The notes below the pieces were generated by a model. The model was not told the origin of the DNA, did no database searches, and worked only from the letters and a program-made list of their open reading frames with translations. Below are positions 8,730 to 17,150 of a stretch of DNA of 17,150 bases, one piece after another (within the stretch, counting starts at the first letter, position 1; every line of letters begins with the position of its first letter). This DNA comes from Chrysochromulina tobinii (lineage: Eukaryota > Haptophyta > Prymnesiales > Chrysochromulinaceae). The stretch is taken from NCBI GenBank assembly GCA_001275005.1, contig JWZX01000106.1:1-17150 (forward strand). The letters are read 5' to 3'. The position numbers were made by a program, and so were the translations under genes.

Positions 8730-11715
8730 TCACTGTGCTGTGTCGGCGTCTGAGGCAGCCTTGATCCTCGTGACAAGTCCGTTGTGGATGGGCCACCAAG
8801 ACATGTCGCCCAGACCAAGCTGGCAAATGAGCTCATGGCCAAGATCAAGAGGCTCAAGCTCATCTGAAAGATGTTCTTGGTCTGGGACTGCGTCTGGCGG
8901 CAGCATGGTCAGAGTGGTGGACGGTGATTCTGGTGGTGCTTCGGGTAGCATATCCCCATGGTGCTCCTCATGCCCAGCAAACGAATTCGTAATTGCGTTC
9001 TGCTCAAAGTGCTGCTTGAAGACGAGCTGCTTGAAGACGATAATCGCATCTTTGACTTGCTTCAGCTCTGAGTCTGACTTGGCCTTCTTGTCCTCATGGC
9101 CAATGTCATCTACATCATCAGGCATGGGGCCCTGCCTCTTGCCGTAGTTGAACTGACCCTCATAAATTTTGTCACCGGTGAACGTGGCCTTGCCCTGACC
9201 GTGCATCGAGCTGTCCTCGAGGCCACCCGAGTACATGAGCATCACCTCCAGACTGTCGCTCTTGTCGCTCTCCTCATCAGCATCGGCAAGCGGCATTGCG
9301 CCCTTGCTGAAGGGGCCCTTGCATGCATGCAGCATCGCACTCTCAAGATCCTGCCTGAGGTCCTCACATTTGCGCTTGAGTGCATCACACTCTGCCTTGT
9401 GCGATCGCTTGAGTTCATCACACTCTGCCTTGTGCACATCACACTCTGTCTTGTGCGATCGCTTGAGTGCATCACACTTTGCCTTGTATGCATCACGCTC
9501 CACCTGATGGCACAGACAATGTAAGTGATGAGCAAGCTTTGTGCATCAAAATAAGTGATGAGCAAGCTTTGTGCATTCATGCATGCATGCATGTGTATGC
9601 CCAATCTCCAGTGTCCCCATGCCCAGATTGTGTGTGATGACCATTTGTCTGTTGTGGACAAGCACACAAAAGTGGTCATCAAAGGAGAAAAGTCAATGAA
9701 CCATCGGATGTCTCCACGTGAAACGGCTGCAAGAGAAGGATGGCTACCGGTGAAACGTCCATGCATGAAGAGAAAAGCAAGAGAAAGAACGAACGGAGGA
9801 AACATGTCATCAGTTTCCACTGGATGACAGTTTCCACTTGATGACAGTTTCCATATTTGTTGTGGGCCTTTCCATTGATAACTTTCTGTTGCCACTCTTA
9901 CTCGTTGTTGTTGCTGCTCAGGCTGCTCGTCACGCTGGCCATTGCGACTGCACTGAGGACTGCACTGAGGTCGCCATCGCCGGGGCGTGAAGACGACCCA
10001 CGGCTCCTCACGCCGACTATGATGCTGCCTGACGTGACTGTCACCATCACCGCTGATGGATCGACACCTGCCCGCCCCACCCCGATCGTGATTGTAGTCT
10101 TCATCGTGGTCCGCACACTCGGGGGTGAAGGAGGAGCCGTCGCTCACTGAGATTAACACTGAGATGATGGTCAGGGAGCTGTACATGATGATGTTGGGCT
10201 CACTGAGATGATGGTCAGGGAGCTGTACATGATGATGTTGGGCTCACTGAGATGATGGTCAGGGAGCTGTACATGATGATGTTGGGCGTCAGGGTCACGC
10301 TCGGAGGGGCGGTCGGGGGTGAGGGCGGTGGGGGAGGGCAGGGGAGGGGACCCGGAGGCGGCTGCGGTGGCGCCGGGCTAGGGCGGAGGCGAAGGTGGCA
10401 AGGGCTGCGGCGGGGTGAGGGAGGCGGGGTGAGGGAAGCGGCACGCGGCGGTGGTGGGGAGGGCCGGTGGTGGGGAGGGCGGCAGCGGTGGGGAGGGCGA
10501 TGGCAGTGAGGCCAAGCAGTGGCGGTGAGGGCAAGCAATGGGGAGGGTGATGGTGGTGAGGGGAGTGATGGGGACAAGGGCAGTGGGGAGGGCTATGGCG
10601 GAGGCGGATGGGGAGGGTGTGGGGAGGCAGTGAGGGCGGTGGCGGTGAGGGTAGTGAGGGTACGGTGAGAGCTGAGGTGAGGGTGATGGTCCATGGTGGT
10701 GGTGGCGACGGAGATGGTGGTGGTGGCGACGGTGACGGGGCGGCGCCGAGATGCGATCTGCCTGTGTCGTTGAGAATTTTCCATGAGCTCCCAGATGAGC
10801 AGGAGCAAGTTGTGTGAAGCCCCCATGTATGATCTCCCCAGATGTGATCTCCCCGTTGAGATGCGATTCCCCACATGCATGTGCCCACACAGAGGGTTGG
10901 GAGGGGCTGGGCACGCACCTTCAGTTCCTCGATCATGAGGTCCTTGTCGTTCTTCATGTTTGTGTCTGGCTTCAAGTGATCCGCTTTCATGGACTCGACC
11001 TCCTGCCATAAGTGATGCTCCTCCTGTGTAACCACATCCGAGCGAGGAGAGGGGGCCGATGGCGTGATCGGTGAGGGTCCAGGTCATTAAGCGTGTGGGT
11101 ATATGGGTGGCGCGCGTGCGTGCGTCATGTGTACGTGCACGGATTGAGATCACACGCACCAGCCCTGCATTGCGCTTGCCTGTACCGCCAGTGTCCTTCT
11201 CCTTCTTCTTCGCGAGACGCCGCTTGAGCAGCTCGCAGAGGCGGTTCAAGATGTCTTGGTTCTCCAGGTCGCCGATCGTCTTCGCCTTATCGCACATATC
11301 GCGAGCTAGGGATAGTGTCTGCGGGAGCGTGCACACGTTGCGCATCATAGGCGAATTAGCGACCTGAGCTCAACAGAACGGGAGGGAGCGTGCACGGGTG
11401 CGTGCGCGGCGAACGCACATCTGGTTCAATCTTCTTGATTTTCCCCTTGTACTCGTAGTTGCAGTACATCACGAGAAAATCGTAGCATTTCTCGCAGAAG
11501 GAGCCGCACTTCAGCGGCAGCACGCGCTCCTTGGCCTGTTGGGGCGTCTGCAGGCAGTGCGAGTTCGAGAAGTCAGAAAGCGCGTGCTGGGCGGGCAGTT
11601 CAGGGAAGACGCGGATGAGTGGCGGGTCGGGCGGGGCGCGCGCGCGCGTCGATGATGATCCCGCCCGGCTATGCCGCGGGCGCAGCCGCTCGAGCGCCCA
11701 ACGCACCGGCTCCAT
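8730..11715 (-). CDS. Coiled-coil protein with MORN-type repeat, four exons, family unknown
   Basis: Model: exons 11715-11419, 11363-11160, 11023-10919 and 9503-8730, all joined in phase 0, giving about 459 residues. Exon 1 has a Cys-rich patch (LKCGSFCEKCYDFLVMYC, about residues 68-85). Exon 2 is helical and basic (LCELLKRRLAKKKEK). Exon 3 is helical (EEHHLWQEVESMKADHLK...EELK). Exon 4 starts with tandem coiled-coil units (AECDELKRSHK type, residues about 203-255), then an acidic linker and a MORN-like segment (MHGQGKATF / TGDKIYEGQFNYGKRQG, about 290-326), then an acidic C-terminus ending TAQ. MORN repeats usually bind membranes or scaffold cytoskeletal structures. I do not recognise the full architecture. 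Exon 4 and its acceptor (TGCCATCAG) are well supported; exons 1-3 rest on splice consensus and kept frame, and more exons could hide in the 1.4 kb intron. The start at 11715 is the first in-frame ATG. Confidence 0.65.
9523..9592. repeat. 24 bp direct repeat (30 bp period) followed by GCATGCATGC
   Basis: AAGTGATGAGCAAGCTTTGT plus GCAT occurs at 9523-9546 and again at 9553-9576, followed by an alternating CATG/GCAT palindromic run to about 9592. On the minus strand this is the region just before the acceptor of exon 4, where a branch point would be expected, so that segment is duplicated. Confidence 0.9.
9811..9855. repeat. 17 bp tandem repeat, 2.6 copies
   Basis: CAGTTTCCACTGGATGA, CAGTTTCCACTTGATGA, then a partial copy CAGTTTCCAT. 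It lies within the long intron of the minus-strand gene. Confidence 0.9.
10157..10287. repeat. 44 bp tandem repeat, three copies
   Basis: Units at 10157-10200, 10201-10244 and 10245-10287, beginning CACTGAGATGATGGTCAGGG. The copies are identical over their shared length, which suggests recent duplication or homogenisation. Within the long intron of the minus-strand gene. Confidence 0.95.
10300..10740. repeat. G-rich (plus strand) GGTGGGGAGGG low-complexity block
   Basis: Dense runs of three or more G on the plus strand, with GGTGGCGG, GGGGAGGG and GGTGAGG words. On the coding (minus) strand of the surrounding gene it is C-rich. Proline-rich or glycine-rich translations come from composition, not from a gene. 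Confidence 0.9.
11024..11159 (-). other. Intron (136 bp) of the coiled-coil/MORN gene
   Basis: Donor GTGCGTG at 11159 follows AAT GCA GGG CTG; acceptor GGTTACACAG ends at 11024; phase 0 joins NAGL to EEHHLW. Confidence 0.65.
11364..11418 (-). other. Short intron (55 bp) of the coiled-coil/MORN gene
   Basis: Donor GTGCGTTC at 11418 and acceptor GTTGAGCTCAG ending at 11364; phase 0 joins KKIEPD to VANSPMMRN. There is a CCTCCCGTTCTG pyrimidine tract before the acceptor. Confidence 0.6.
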
Positions 11716-12002
11716 CGACTGGGCTTGCTCTCCGCTTCACAAGGCTCTTCGTGTCGGACGGTCTCGGAGGGATGGCGGAGATGGAGGGACGCTTCCACAG
11801 TCACGCGTTTCTCAAACTAGACAACATTTCTCCGAGACGAACCTGCAAGTTGCGTTCGTTATCACTCCCTATCAAGTTACCACCAAGTCTTCTGAATTCC
11901 ACAGCCCTGCCGGTGCAATCGGGAAAACAGCCCCAGCGACCCCGACTGCCGCTCCGGCTGGCAACAGACACAACTCCGTGAAGCGAACACAGCATTTCCG
12001 CC
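11716..12002. promoter_or_regulatory. Presumed bidirectional promoter region (287 bp)
   Basis: Start codons of the coiled-coil/MORN gene (minus) and the adenylate-kinase-like gene (plus) face away from each other across this gap. No TATA box or known element is seen. The assignment rests on gene arrangement alone. Confidence 0.45.
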
Positions 12003-15000
12003 ATGTCTCAGCGCACAACAGCCCAGCCGGGCCTCTACTTCGGCGCGACGAGCTCTGCTAGCCCGCGCCAACTTGCATCGCCGAGCCGCGTCAATGCCGT
12101 GAGTGCCACTCCATGGGCCGCTCTCTCCGAGCACTCCTCGCGCTCCGCCTGTGGCTACTCTTGACCTGAGCCTGCATCTCGCCCACCCTCGTTGCCCGCA
12201 GGCGCTCAACGACGGCGAGGATCTTCGTTTTAGCTTTGAGGCGGCGCGCGCTGGCGGCGAGACACCCTACTGGCAGCAGGGCCACACCGACCTTGAGTCG
12301 CCCGAAGCGCTCGCGATGCGTGCGGCGCTGCGGCAGGACGCGCGCGTGCAGCGCGAGCTCGGGCGCTTTTGGAGCGTGCACTCGAAGCTGGCCGACGGCA
12401 TGATCAGCAAGGACGAGTACCTCAAAGTGCGCGTCAAGATTGCTCTCGCGCTCATCCCGGACATGACTCCAGAAGAGGCGCGAGCTGCCGGAGAGGAGGA
12501 CTGGGTGGCGGATGCCAAGGGAGCGGACCGCATGTCGGCCGAGCAGGTGCACGACTACCTCTTCGAGCTTGCCGACCTCTGGTGCAGCGCCATCGATGGC
12601 CACGAGTACGCCGCCTTTGTTCGCAAGCTTTTCCGCCGCGTGGCCGTCAAGGTGGTGCACGGCTCCGACGGGAAGGTGAGCGTCTCTGCCCCCGCGCAGC
12701 CGTCCAGGGAGCGCAAGGAGGAGTTCGAGACGTTCCGTGACGCGCGCCGACGCAAGCTCGGCCTGCCGCCCCTCGGAGGCGATCCGATGCCCTCCGGCGC
12801 TTCGATCTCCGGCGCGAGCTCGCCAGCAGGCGGCGACGAGGAGGAGGAGGCCGAGTCGGACGGCATCGGCGAGACGGTTACGTTCGGCTGGGCGCCGGAG
12901 AGCGAAATCTACCCCTTGATCCTGTACGAGGAGGCGCCGATCGACTGGGCCGAGTACGGCGACATGAGCGTCGGTGCCAAGGGAGCGCCGCCGGTGCCAC
13001 CGCTGCCCGTCCGCACGGCTACGATGGTTCCACGCTTCCCGATGGTGCAGCGCGAGTTGCAGTCCTCCTCGTACAGCGCGAAGCTGCTGCTGCCCAAGCA
13101 GTTACTCGCCGAGGAGACGGATGCGGGCGGGAGCGCCGCCGCTCCGTCCGCCGCGCGGGCACACACAGCACGTCCCCAGGTCTCGTTCGCGGAGCTCGAG
13201 GCGCCAGAGCCGCCGGCCAGCAGCAAGCTACCGGTACGCCCGGCGAGCGCGCAGGTCTCGTCACGCAGTGGCGCGCAGCTGGCTGCCGACGGCTCCGCGG
13301 ACGATGGCGAGGCGGGCGCGGCCGAGGCGCCCGCGGCGCTCAGGGCGCCCGCGGTGGCACTGCCGGTGCCGCCTTCGATTCAGATGGGCATGCCGTACGA
13401 GAACGCGCTCGCGCTCGCGCAGCTGAGCGCGTCGTCTCGGGCGCTCGTCACGCGCCACGCCGTCGTGCGAGGGCTGCCAAAGGACCTGAAGGCTGATCTG
13501 ATGATTCCGCCCGGCAAGGGCGGCTACCTCAAGGGAGCGATCGCCCTGAGCCATGGCGGCGCGACGCCCAACAAGAAGGCGCCGCCGCCGCCTTCGCCGC
13601 TAGCGCTGCCGTCTCGTTCGAGCAGCGGGCGCTCGATGATGCCGCCGCCCGCGGAGCCAGACATGCACCCCGGCCTCCTCGCCGTCGCCACCGCGTGCGC
13701 CGCCACGCTCGCCTCCGCCAAAGGTGCCGGCCGGGATGCGCCCGATACGGCGCTCTCGGCGACGGCGGCCAAGGACGCGGTGAGTGCGGTCGAGCCGCCG
13801 CGTGAGGGAGTCATGCCGCTGCCGCTCCCTCGCCTCGCCCCTGAGCCCTGCGGAGAGCTCGCGCTTCTGCTCGGGAGCGCGCGCACCAATCCGAAGCCAC
13901 GCCACGTGCTCCTCGCTGGCCCGCCGCTGCTGTCCGAGCCGCTCGCGACTGCGCTCGCGTCCGCGCTCGGCGCAGTGCTCGTGTCGCCGACGGCGGCGGT
14001 CATGGCCGCGTCCAAGGGCGACGATCCGCTCGCCAACGTGCTCCGGAACGCCCTGAGCGCCGGCCTCACGATCGGCCGGGCCGAGCAAAAGGAGGCGCTG
14101 CTGCAGCTGCTGGCGAGCCCCGAGGCCCAGGCGCGGGGCACGGTCCTCTTCGGGCTGACAAGCGACGCGGTCACAGCGGCCAACGGCACGCCGCCCACGG
14201 CGACCCTCGCGGTCGTGATGGCCGCGGACGAGCTCGCTGCTTGGAAGGAGGAGGCTGAGGCCGCTGCCGCCGCCGCGGCGGCACCCAAGCCCCTCGCAGA
14301 GGGGGACGAAGCGGAGGAGGCGCCGCCGCCGCCGGCCGAGGACCCTGATGCACCGCCACCGCTGCCGCCGCCGCCGCCGATGAGCCTGGCGCCCAACCCA
14401 CTGCCGCAGGACGACTCCGACAAGGCCGCCCAGCTTGCCGACGCCGCCCTGCTCCACGGCCAGCTGCCCGCGCCCGAGCTGCTCGACGCGGCGCTCGTGG
14501 CGCTCGGCTTGCCGCCGCGCGTGCGTCGAGCGCTCGCGGTAGCGCTCCCGGCCGAGGCGGCCGAGCAGCCGCGCGCGGAGCAGCTCGAGGTGCTCAAGAC
14601 AGCGGGCGGCGCGTTGTTCGCGGCCGCATGCCCGCGCTACGTCGCACCGGGCACCGCGCCCGAGGATGCGCCGCCGCCGCCGCCCCTCGCCCTGTCGGCA
14701 TGGGGGACGAGCTGCCCAGTGAGCCTCGCGTCGGGGGCGCTCGACACGGCGCTCGGCCTTGGAGCGCCCTTGGAGGGCAGCACCAGTTGCGCGGCGGCCT
14801 TCGACGGCCGATTGTATTTGTGTGCGGCTCCGGAGCAGCTGAGCGCCTTCCTCGGCAGCCCGTCGACCTTCCTCGCGGCGCCGCCACAGCTGCGCTCGAC
14901 GACGCGGCTCGCTGTGCTAGGCCCGCCTCTCTCTGGCGCCTCCGCCATCGCGGGGTCCCTCGCCGCCTCGCGCCGTGTCGAGCGGATTTCATTGGCCTCG

Positions 15001-17150
15001 CTGCCCGCGCGGCTGCTCGGGCGCGCTGATGCCAAGGGCGCCGAGCTCGCGCAGGCGCTGAGCGCGGCGAGCGGCGGCGGCGGCAGGGCGGCGCCACCCC
15101 TCGTGGCCGAGAGCATCGCACGGCTCCTCGCGCCGAGCTGGGCGCCCGTCACGGCGCCCACTGAGGGCGCGCCGTCCTCGTCGTCGTCGTCGTTCGTGCC
15201 GGGGGTGGTCTTCGAAGGGTTGCCCATGGAGGTGGGCGAGCTCGAGGCTCTGCAGGCGGCGGGGCTCGCTCCGGAGCGCGTGCTCGTCGTCGGGCATGAT
15301 GACGGTGCACTCAAGGCGAAGCTCGCGGCCATGCTCGAAAAGGGGGAAGCGGCCTACAGCGCCACTGGCGAGGTGCTCGATGATGCGAAGCTCGACGCCG
15401 CCCTCGCCGCGTACGCAGCCGCGCTGCCGTCGCTGATGGACAAGTTCGCCGCCGCCGGCATCGCCGTCGTGACCCTCCCACCGGACGCAACCGCCGAGGC
15501 GGCCGCCGCAGCTCTCGATCCGTACGCGCCGTTGGCTGCGCCGGTGGAGGTGGGCGATACGGCCGAGCTGCCGCCGTTTGGGCCGGGCTCGCTTGGAGCC
15601 ACAGGGCCCTACTGCCCCGTCGCGCTCGCCACCGACGGGCGCCTGGTCAGGGGCAAGGCGGAGCTGGGGGTTACGATCGCGGGGCGTGTGTACCTATGCT
15701 CCAGTGAGGGCGCACGCGCACGGCTGCTCGCGGCGCCGGCCGCACTGCTGCCGCACCTGGACGGCCTCTCCGCGCCGCTCGTGCCGCCGCCGCCGCTGCT
15801 GCTGCTGGTCGGCCCTTCGGGCTGTGGAAAGGAGGAGCAGGCGCGCCAGCTCGACGCTGATTGCCACTGATGACCTGCCTTGCATGCAAGTGCTCACCAC
15901 AGCGCGTTCGGTTCTCGAGGAGCAGGCGCGCCGGCTGAGCGACGCTCGCAAGCTGCCGACGCTCGACCTGAGAGCTCTGCTGGCCTCCGACCCGCCCCCG
16001 CCGCCCGAGCTGCCGCCGCCGCCCGCGGACGGCGAGGATGGCACGCCGCCGGCCGAGAGCGACGTTGAGGCGTACGCGGAGCGTGTGGCGGAGCTCGTCG
16101 CGGCGGCCAAGGTGCACACGCCCACCCAGATCGCCGAGTGCGTCGCGCGCGCGCTCAAGACGGCGCCGTTCGCGGGCGTCGGTTGCGTGCTCGATTGGGC
16201 GTACGACGTGGCGCTCGATGGGACCATGTGGGAAGCGCTGCTGGCGGCCAAGCTGACCCCCGATGGGGTCGTCGTCTTCGAGCTGAGCGAGGACGAGGCC
16301 GACGCGCGCCTCTTCCGCCCAATGACGAAACCGACGATCTCGGAGGCGGAGGTGAAGATTCGGCGCGAGCGCGCCGTCGTGGCGCTCCGGGAGCAAGCGG
16401 ATGCCGAGGACGAGGGCGAGGACGGGACGGCCGGTCCGCTCAAGGCGCTCTTCGCCCTCGACGACCAGGCGCTCATCGAGGCGCGCGCGGCCGAGTTGCT
16501 CGGCACAGTGGGTCCGGTGAGTCGCGAGGAGGCCACCGAGGTGCTCGAGGGGATGCTCGAGGCGACCAACGCCGCCGACGAGGCGCAGCACGAGGAGCTG
16601 CGCGCCAAGAATGCGAGCGCGACCGCCACGTTGGAGGCGCTCGTCGAGGCGCTCGAGGCCAGCGCAGTGCCCGCATGCAAGCTGAGCGCCGAGCAACGGC
16701 CAGGCCAGCTGCACCGCGCCGTCCTGGGCGCGCTCGAGCCGCTCATCGGGCAGCGCGCGGAGCTCTTCTCTCGCGCGGCGCCGATTGAGCCGGCCGAGGC
16801 CGCCGCCATGATCGAGGCGGGCGAGGCGATCCCGAGTCGATTCGGGCGGCACGATGTGGTCATGTACGTAACCAAAGGCACGCTCTCGCCACCGCTCGTG
16901 CCGACACGTGGCAGTCTCAACCCTCCGCCGCCTCTGTCGGCCGAGGAGCTCGCGGCGGCGCACGCGGCGCTCGTCGAGGCGGCGGCGGCGGAGCACGCGG
17001 CAGCGGTCGAGGGCCTGGCATTGGTGCACGCGGCGGCGGTCGAGGAGGCAGCAGCGGCGCACGCGGCGGCGGCCGAGGCCGCGGCCACGGCGCACGCAGC
17101 GGCGGTCGAGGCGGCAGCCGCGGAGCACGCGGCGGCGGTCGAGGCGGGGG
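12003..17150 (+). CDS. Large EF-hand-like / adenylate-kinase-like protein, probably axonemal (AK9/CPC1-like), 3'-partial
   Basis: Start ATG at 12003 in a GCC-ATG context gives MSQRTTAQPGLYFGA. Exons: 12003-12098, 12202-15840 and 15926 to the window edge, still open, so at least 1,653 residues. Residues about 85-185 hold paired EF-hand-like helices (WSVHSKLADGMISKDEYL; DRMSAEQVHDYLFELADLW...DGHEY), a pattern I associate with flagellar proteins. Three nucleotide-kinase-like modules follow: degenerate P-loops GPPLLSE (near residue 605) and GPPLSGAS (near 939), then an intact GPSGCGK (near 1236). Before the third P-loop is a YCPVAL...GRVYLCSSEGA segment, and before the second CPVSLAS...GRLYLCAAPEQ, as in the repeated inter-domain segments of AK9-type proteins. 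The end is a 12-residue Ala/Glu/His repeat (AAAVEAAAAEHA). By analogy with SPEF2/CPC1 and AK9/FAP42 it may act in the central-pair apparatus; most of its kinase modules look inactive. Identity as an adenylate-kinase-like ciliary protein is likely; the specific orthologue is not settled. Confidence 0.85.
12099..12201 (+). other. Intron (103 bp) of the adenylate-kinase-like gene
   Basis: Consensus donor GTGAGT at 12099 and acceptor GTTGCCCGCAG ending at 12201, phase 0, joining PSRVNA to ALNDGEDL. It has a pyrimidine-rich 3' end, a possible TTGAC branch site, and no decamer repeats or flanking duplication. Confidence 0.88.
15841..15925 (+). other. Probable GC-AG intron (85 bp) with decamer motif, flanked by a 20 bp direct repeat
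   Basis: The reading frame meets TGA at 15868 just after the P-loop, and a second frame opens downstream and runs to the window edge. GAGGAGCAGGCGCGCCAGCT (15832-15851) recurs as GAGGAGCAGGCGCGCCGGCT (15917-15936), 19 of 20 identical, offset 85. A GC donor at 15841 with AG at 15924-15925 removes exactly 85 bases in phase 0 and gives GPSGCGKEEQ-ARRLSDARKL. The interior holds GCTGATTGCCACTGAT, matching the decamer of the oxygenase intron. No GT donor fits the frame; shorter GC-AG alternatives (28-58 bases) do but seem too short. Confidence 0.72.
16954..17150 (+). repeat. Ala/Glu/His-rich 12-residue coding repeat
   Basis: GCGGCGGTCGAGGCGGC-type units with a period near 36 bases encode AAAVEAAAAEHA-like repeats at the visible C-terminal end of the adenylate-kinase-like protein. 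They are probably a helical linker and continue beyond the window. Confidence 0.85.

Larger units (their letters stand above)
9504..10918 (-). other. Long repeat-rich intron (about 1.4 kb) of the coiled-coil/MORN gene
   Basis: Donor GTGCGTGC at 10918 and acceptor TGTGCCATCAG ending at 9504. The interior holds a G-rich (plus strand) block, a 44 bp tandem triplet, a 17 bp repeat and a 24 bp duplicated element next to the acceptor. No convincing exon is visible inside, but a small one cannot be excluded. Confidence 0.6.

Noticed and set aside
9857-10150. Plus-strand frame with a Leu-rich start resembling a signal peptide or membrane segment
   Set aside because: It lies inside the minus-strand gene's intron among repeats, with no conserved motif or splice context to support it.
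10215-11035. Pro/His-rich minus-strand proteins in the G-rich block
   Set aside because: Low-complexity translation of strand-asymmetric repeats within an intron. Only the 11023-10919 segment is kept as an exon.
13524-14597. Minus-strand open frames inside the adenylate-kinase-like exon
   Set aside because: Composition shadows: Ser/Ala/Gly-rich or Arg-rich translations, no recognisable motif, and the plus strand has conserved features.
15863-15902. Alternative very short introns (28-58 bases) after the P-loop
   Set aside because: They restore frame only with GC donors and are shorter than other introns here. The 85 bp GC-AG choice also explains the 20 bp direct repeat.
15671-17128. Long minus-strand open frames (464-485 codons) opposite the adenylate-kinase-like gene
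   Set aside because: They arise from G/C-rich third positions and rare stops. The translations are Arg- or Ala/Ser-rich with no domain, while the plus strand encodes a coherent P-loop module continuation.

Overview
The window looks like nuclear DNA of a GC-rich, flagellated unicellular alga. It holds six protein-coding genes, none arranged as operons. They have short GT-AG introns (one is probably GC-AG), third codon positions are dominated by G/C, there are long Ala/Gly/Pro runs, and the families are eukaryotic (Ski2-like RNA helicase, ER protein TMCO1, ciliary adenylate-kinase-like protein, MORN/coiled-coil protein). A haptophyte is my best guess. This is inference; a dinoflagellate, pelagophyte or green picoalga is not excluded. 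I see no rRNA, tRNA, CRISPR array or autonomous transposon.

Layout. 1-3174 (+): Ski2-type helicase, 5' end outside the window, with a one-base frame disruption at an A6 run. 3628-6116 (+): ankyrin plus prolyl-4-hydroxylase-like 2OG-Fe(II) oxygenase in two exons. 6574-7240 (-): TMCO1 in two exons. 7491-7992 (-): small unidentified protein in two exons. 8730-11715 (-): coiled-coil/MORN protein in four exons with a 1.4 kb repeat-rich intron. 12003-17150 (+): large EF-hand-like/adenylate-kinase-like protein of presumed axonemal function, running off the right edge. The last two genes diverge from a 287 bp gap; the oxygenase gene and TMCO1 converge.

The most striking signal is in the introns. One intron in each of the three plus-strand genes contains the same short motif family (consensus ACTGATTGCC or TGATTGCGACC) in sense orientation. 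In each, the sequence just after the 5' splice site is repeated just after the 3' splice site, like a target-site duplication. The oxygenase intron is a head-to-tail array of four intron-like units of 68, 96, 106 and 116 bp. Each begins GTGC and ends GCGTGCAG, and the last three differ by exactly one 10 bp repeat per step. This resembles an introner family (mobile introns) that can also amplify in tandem inside one intron. Introns in the minus-strand genes do not show the motif.

The genes do not form an evident pathway. The adenylate-kinase-like protein suggests a motile cilium, TMCO1 acts in the ER membrane, the helicase in RNA turnover, and the oxygenase is probably a protein hydroxylase with its own protein-binding repeats.
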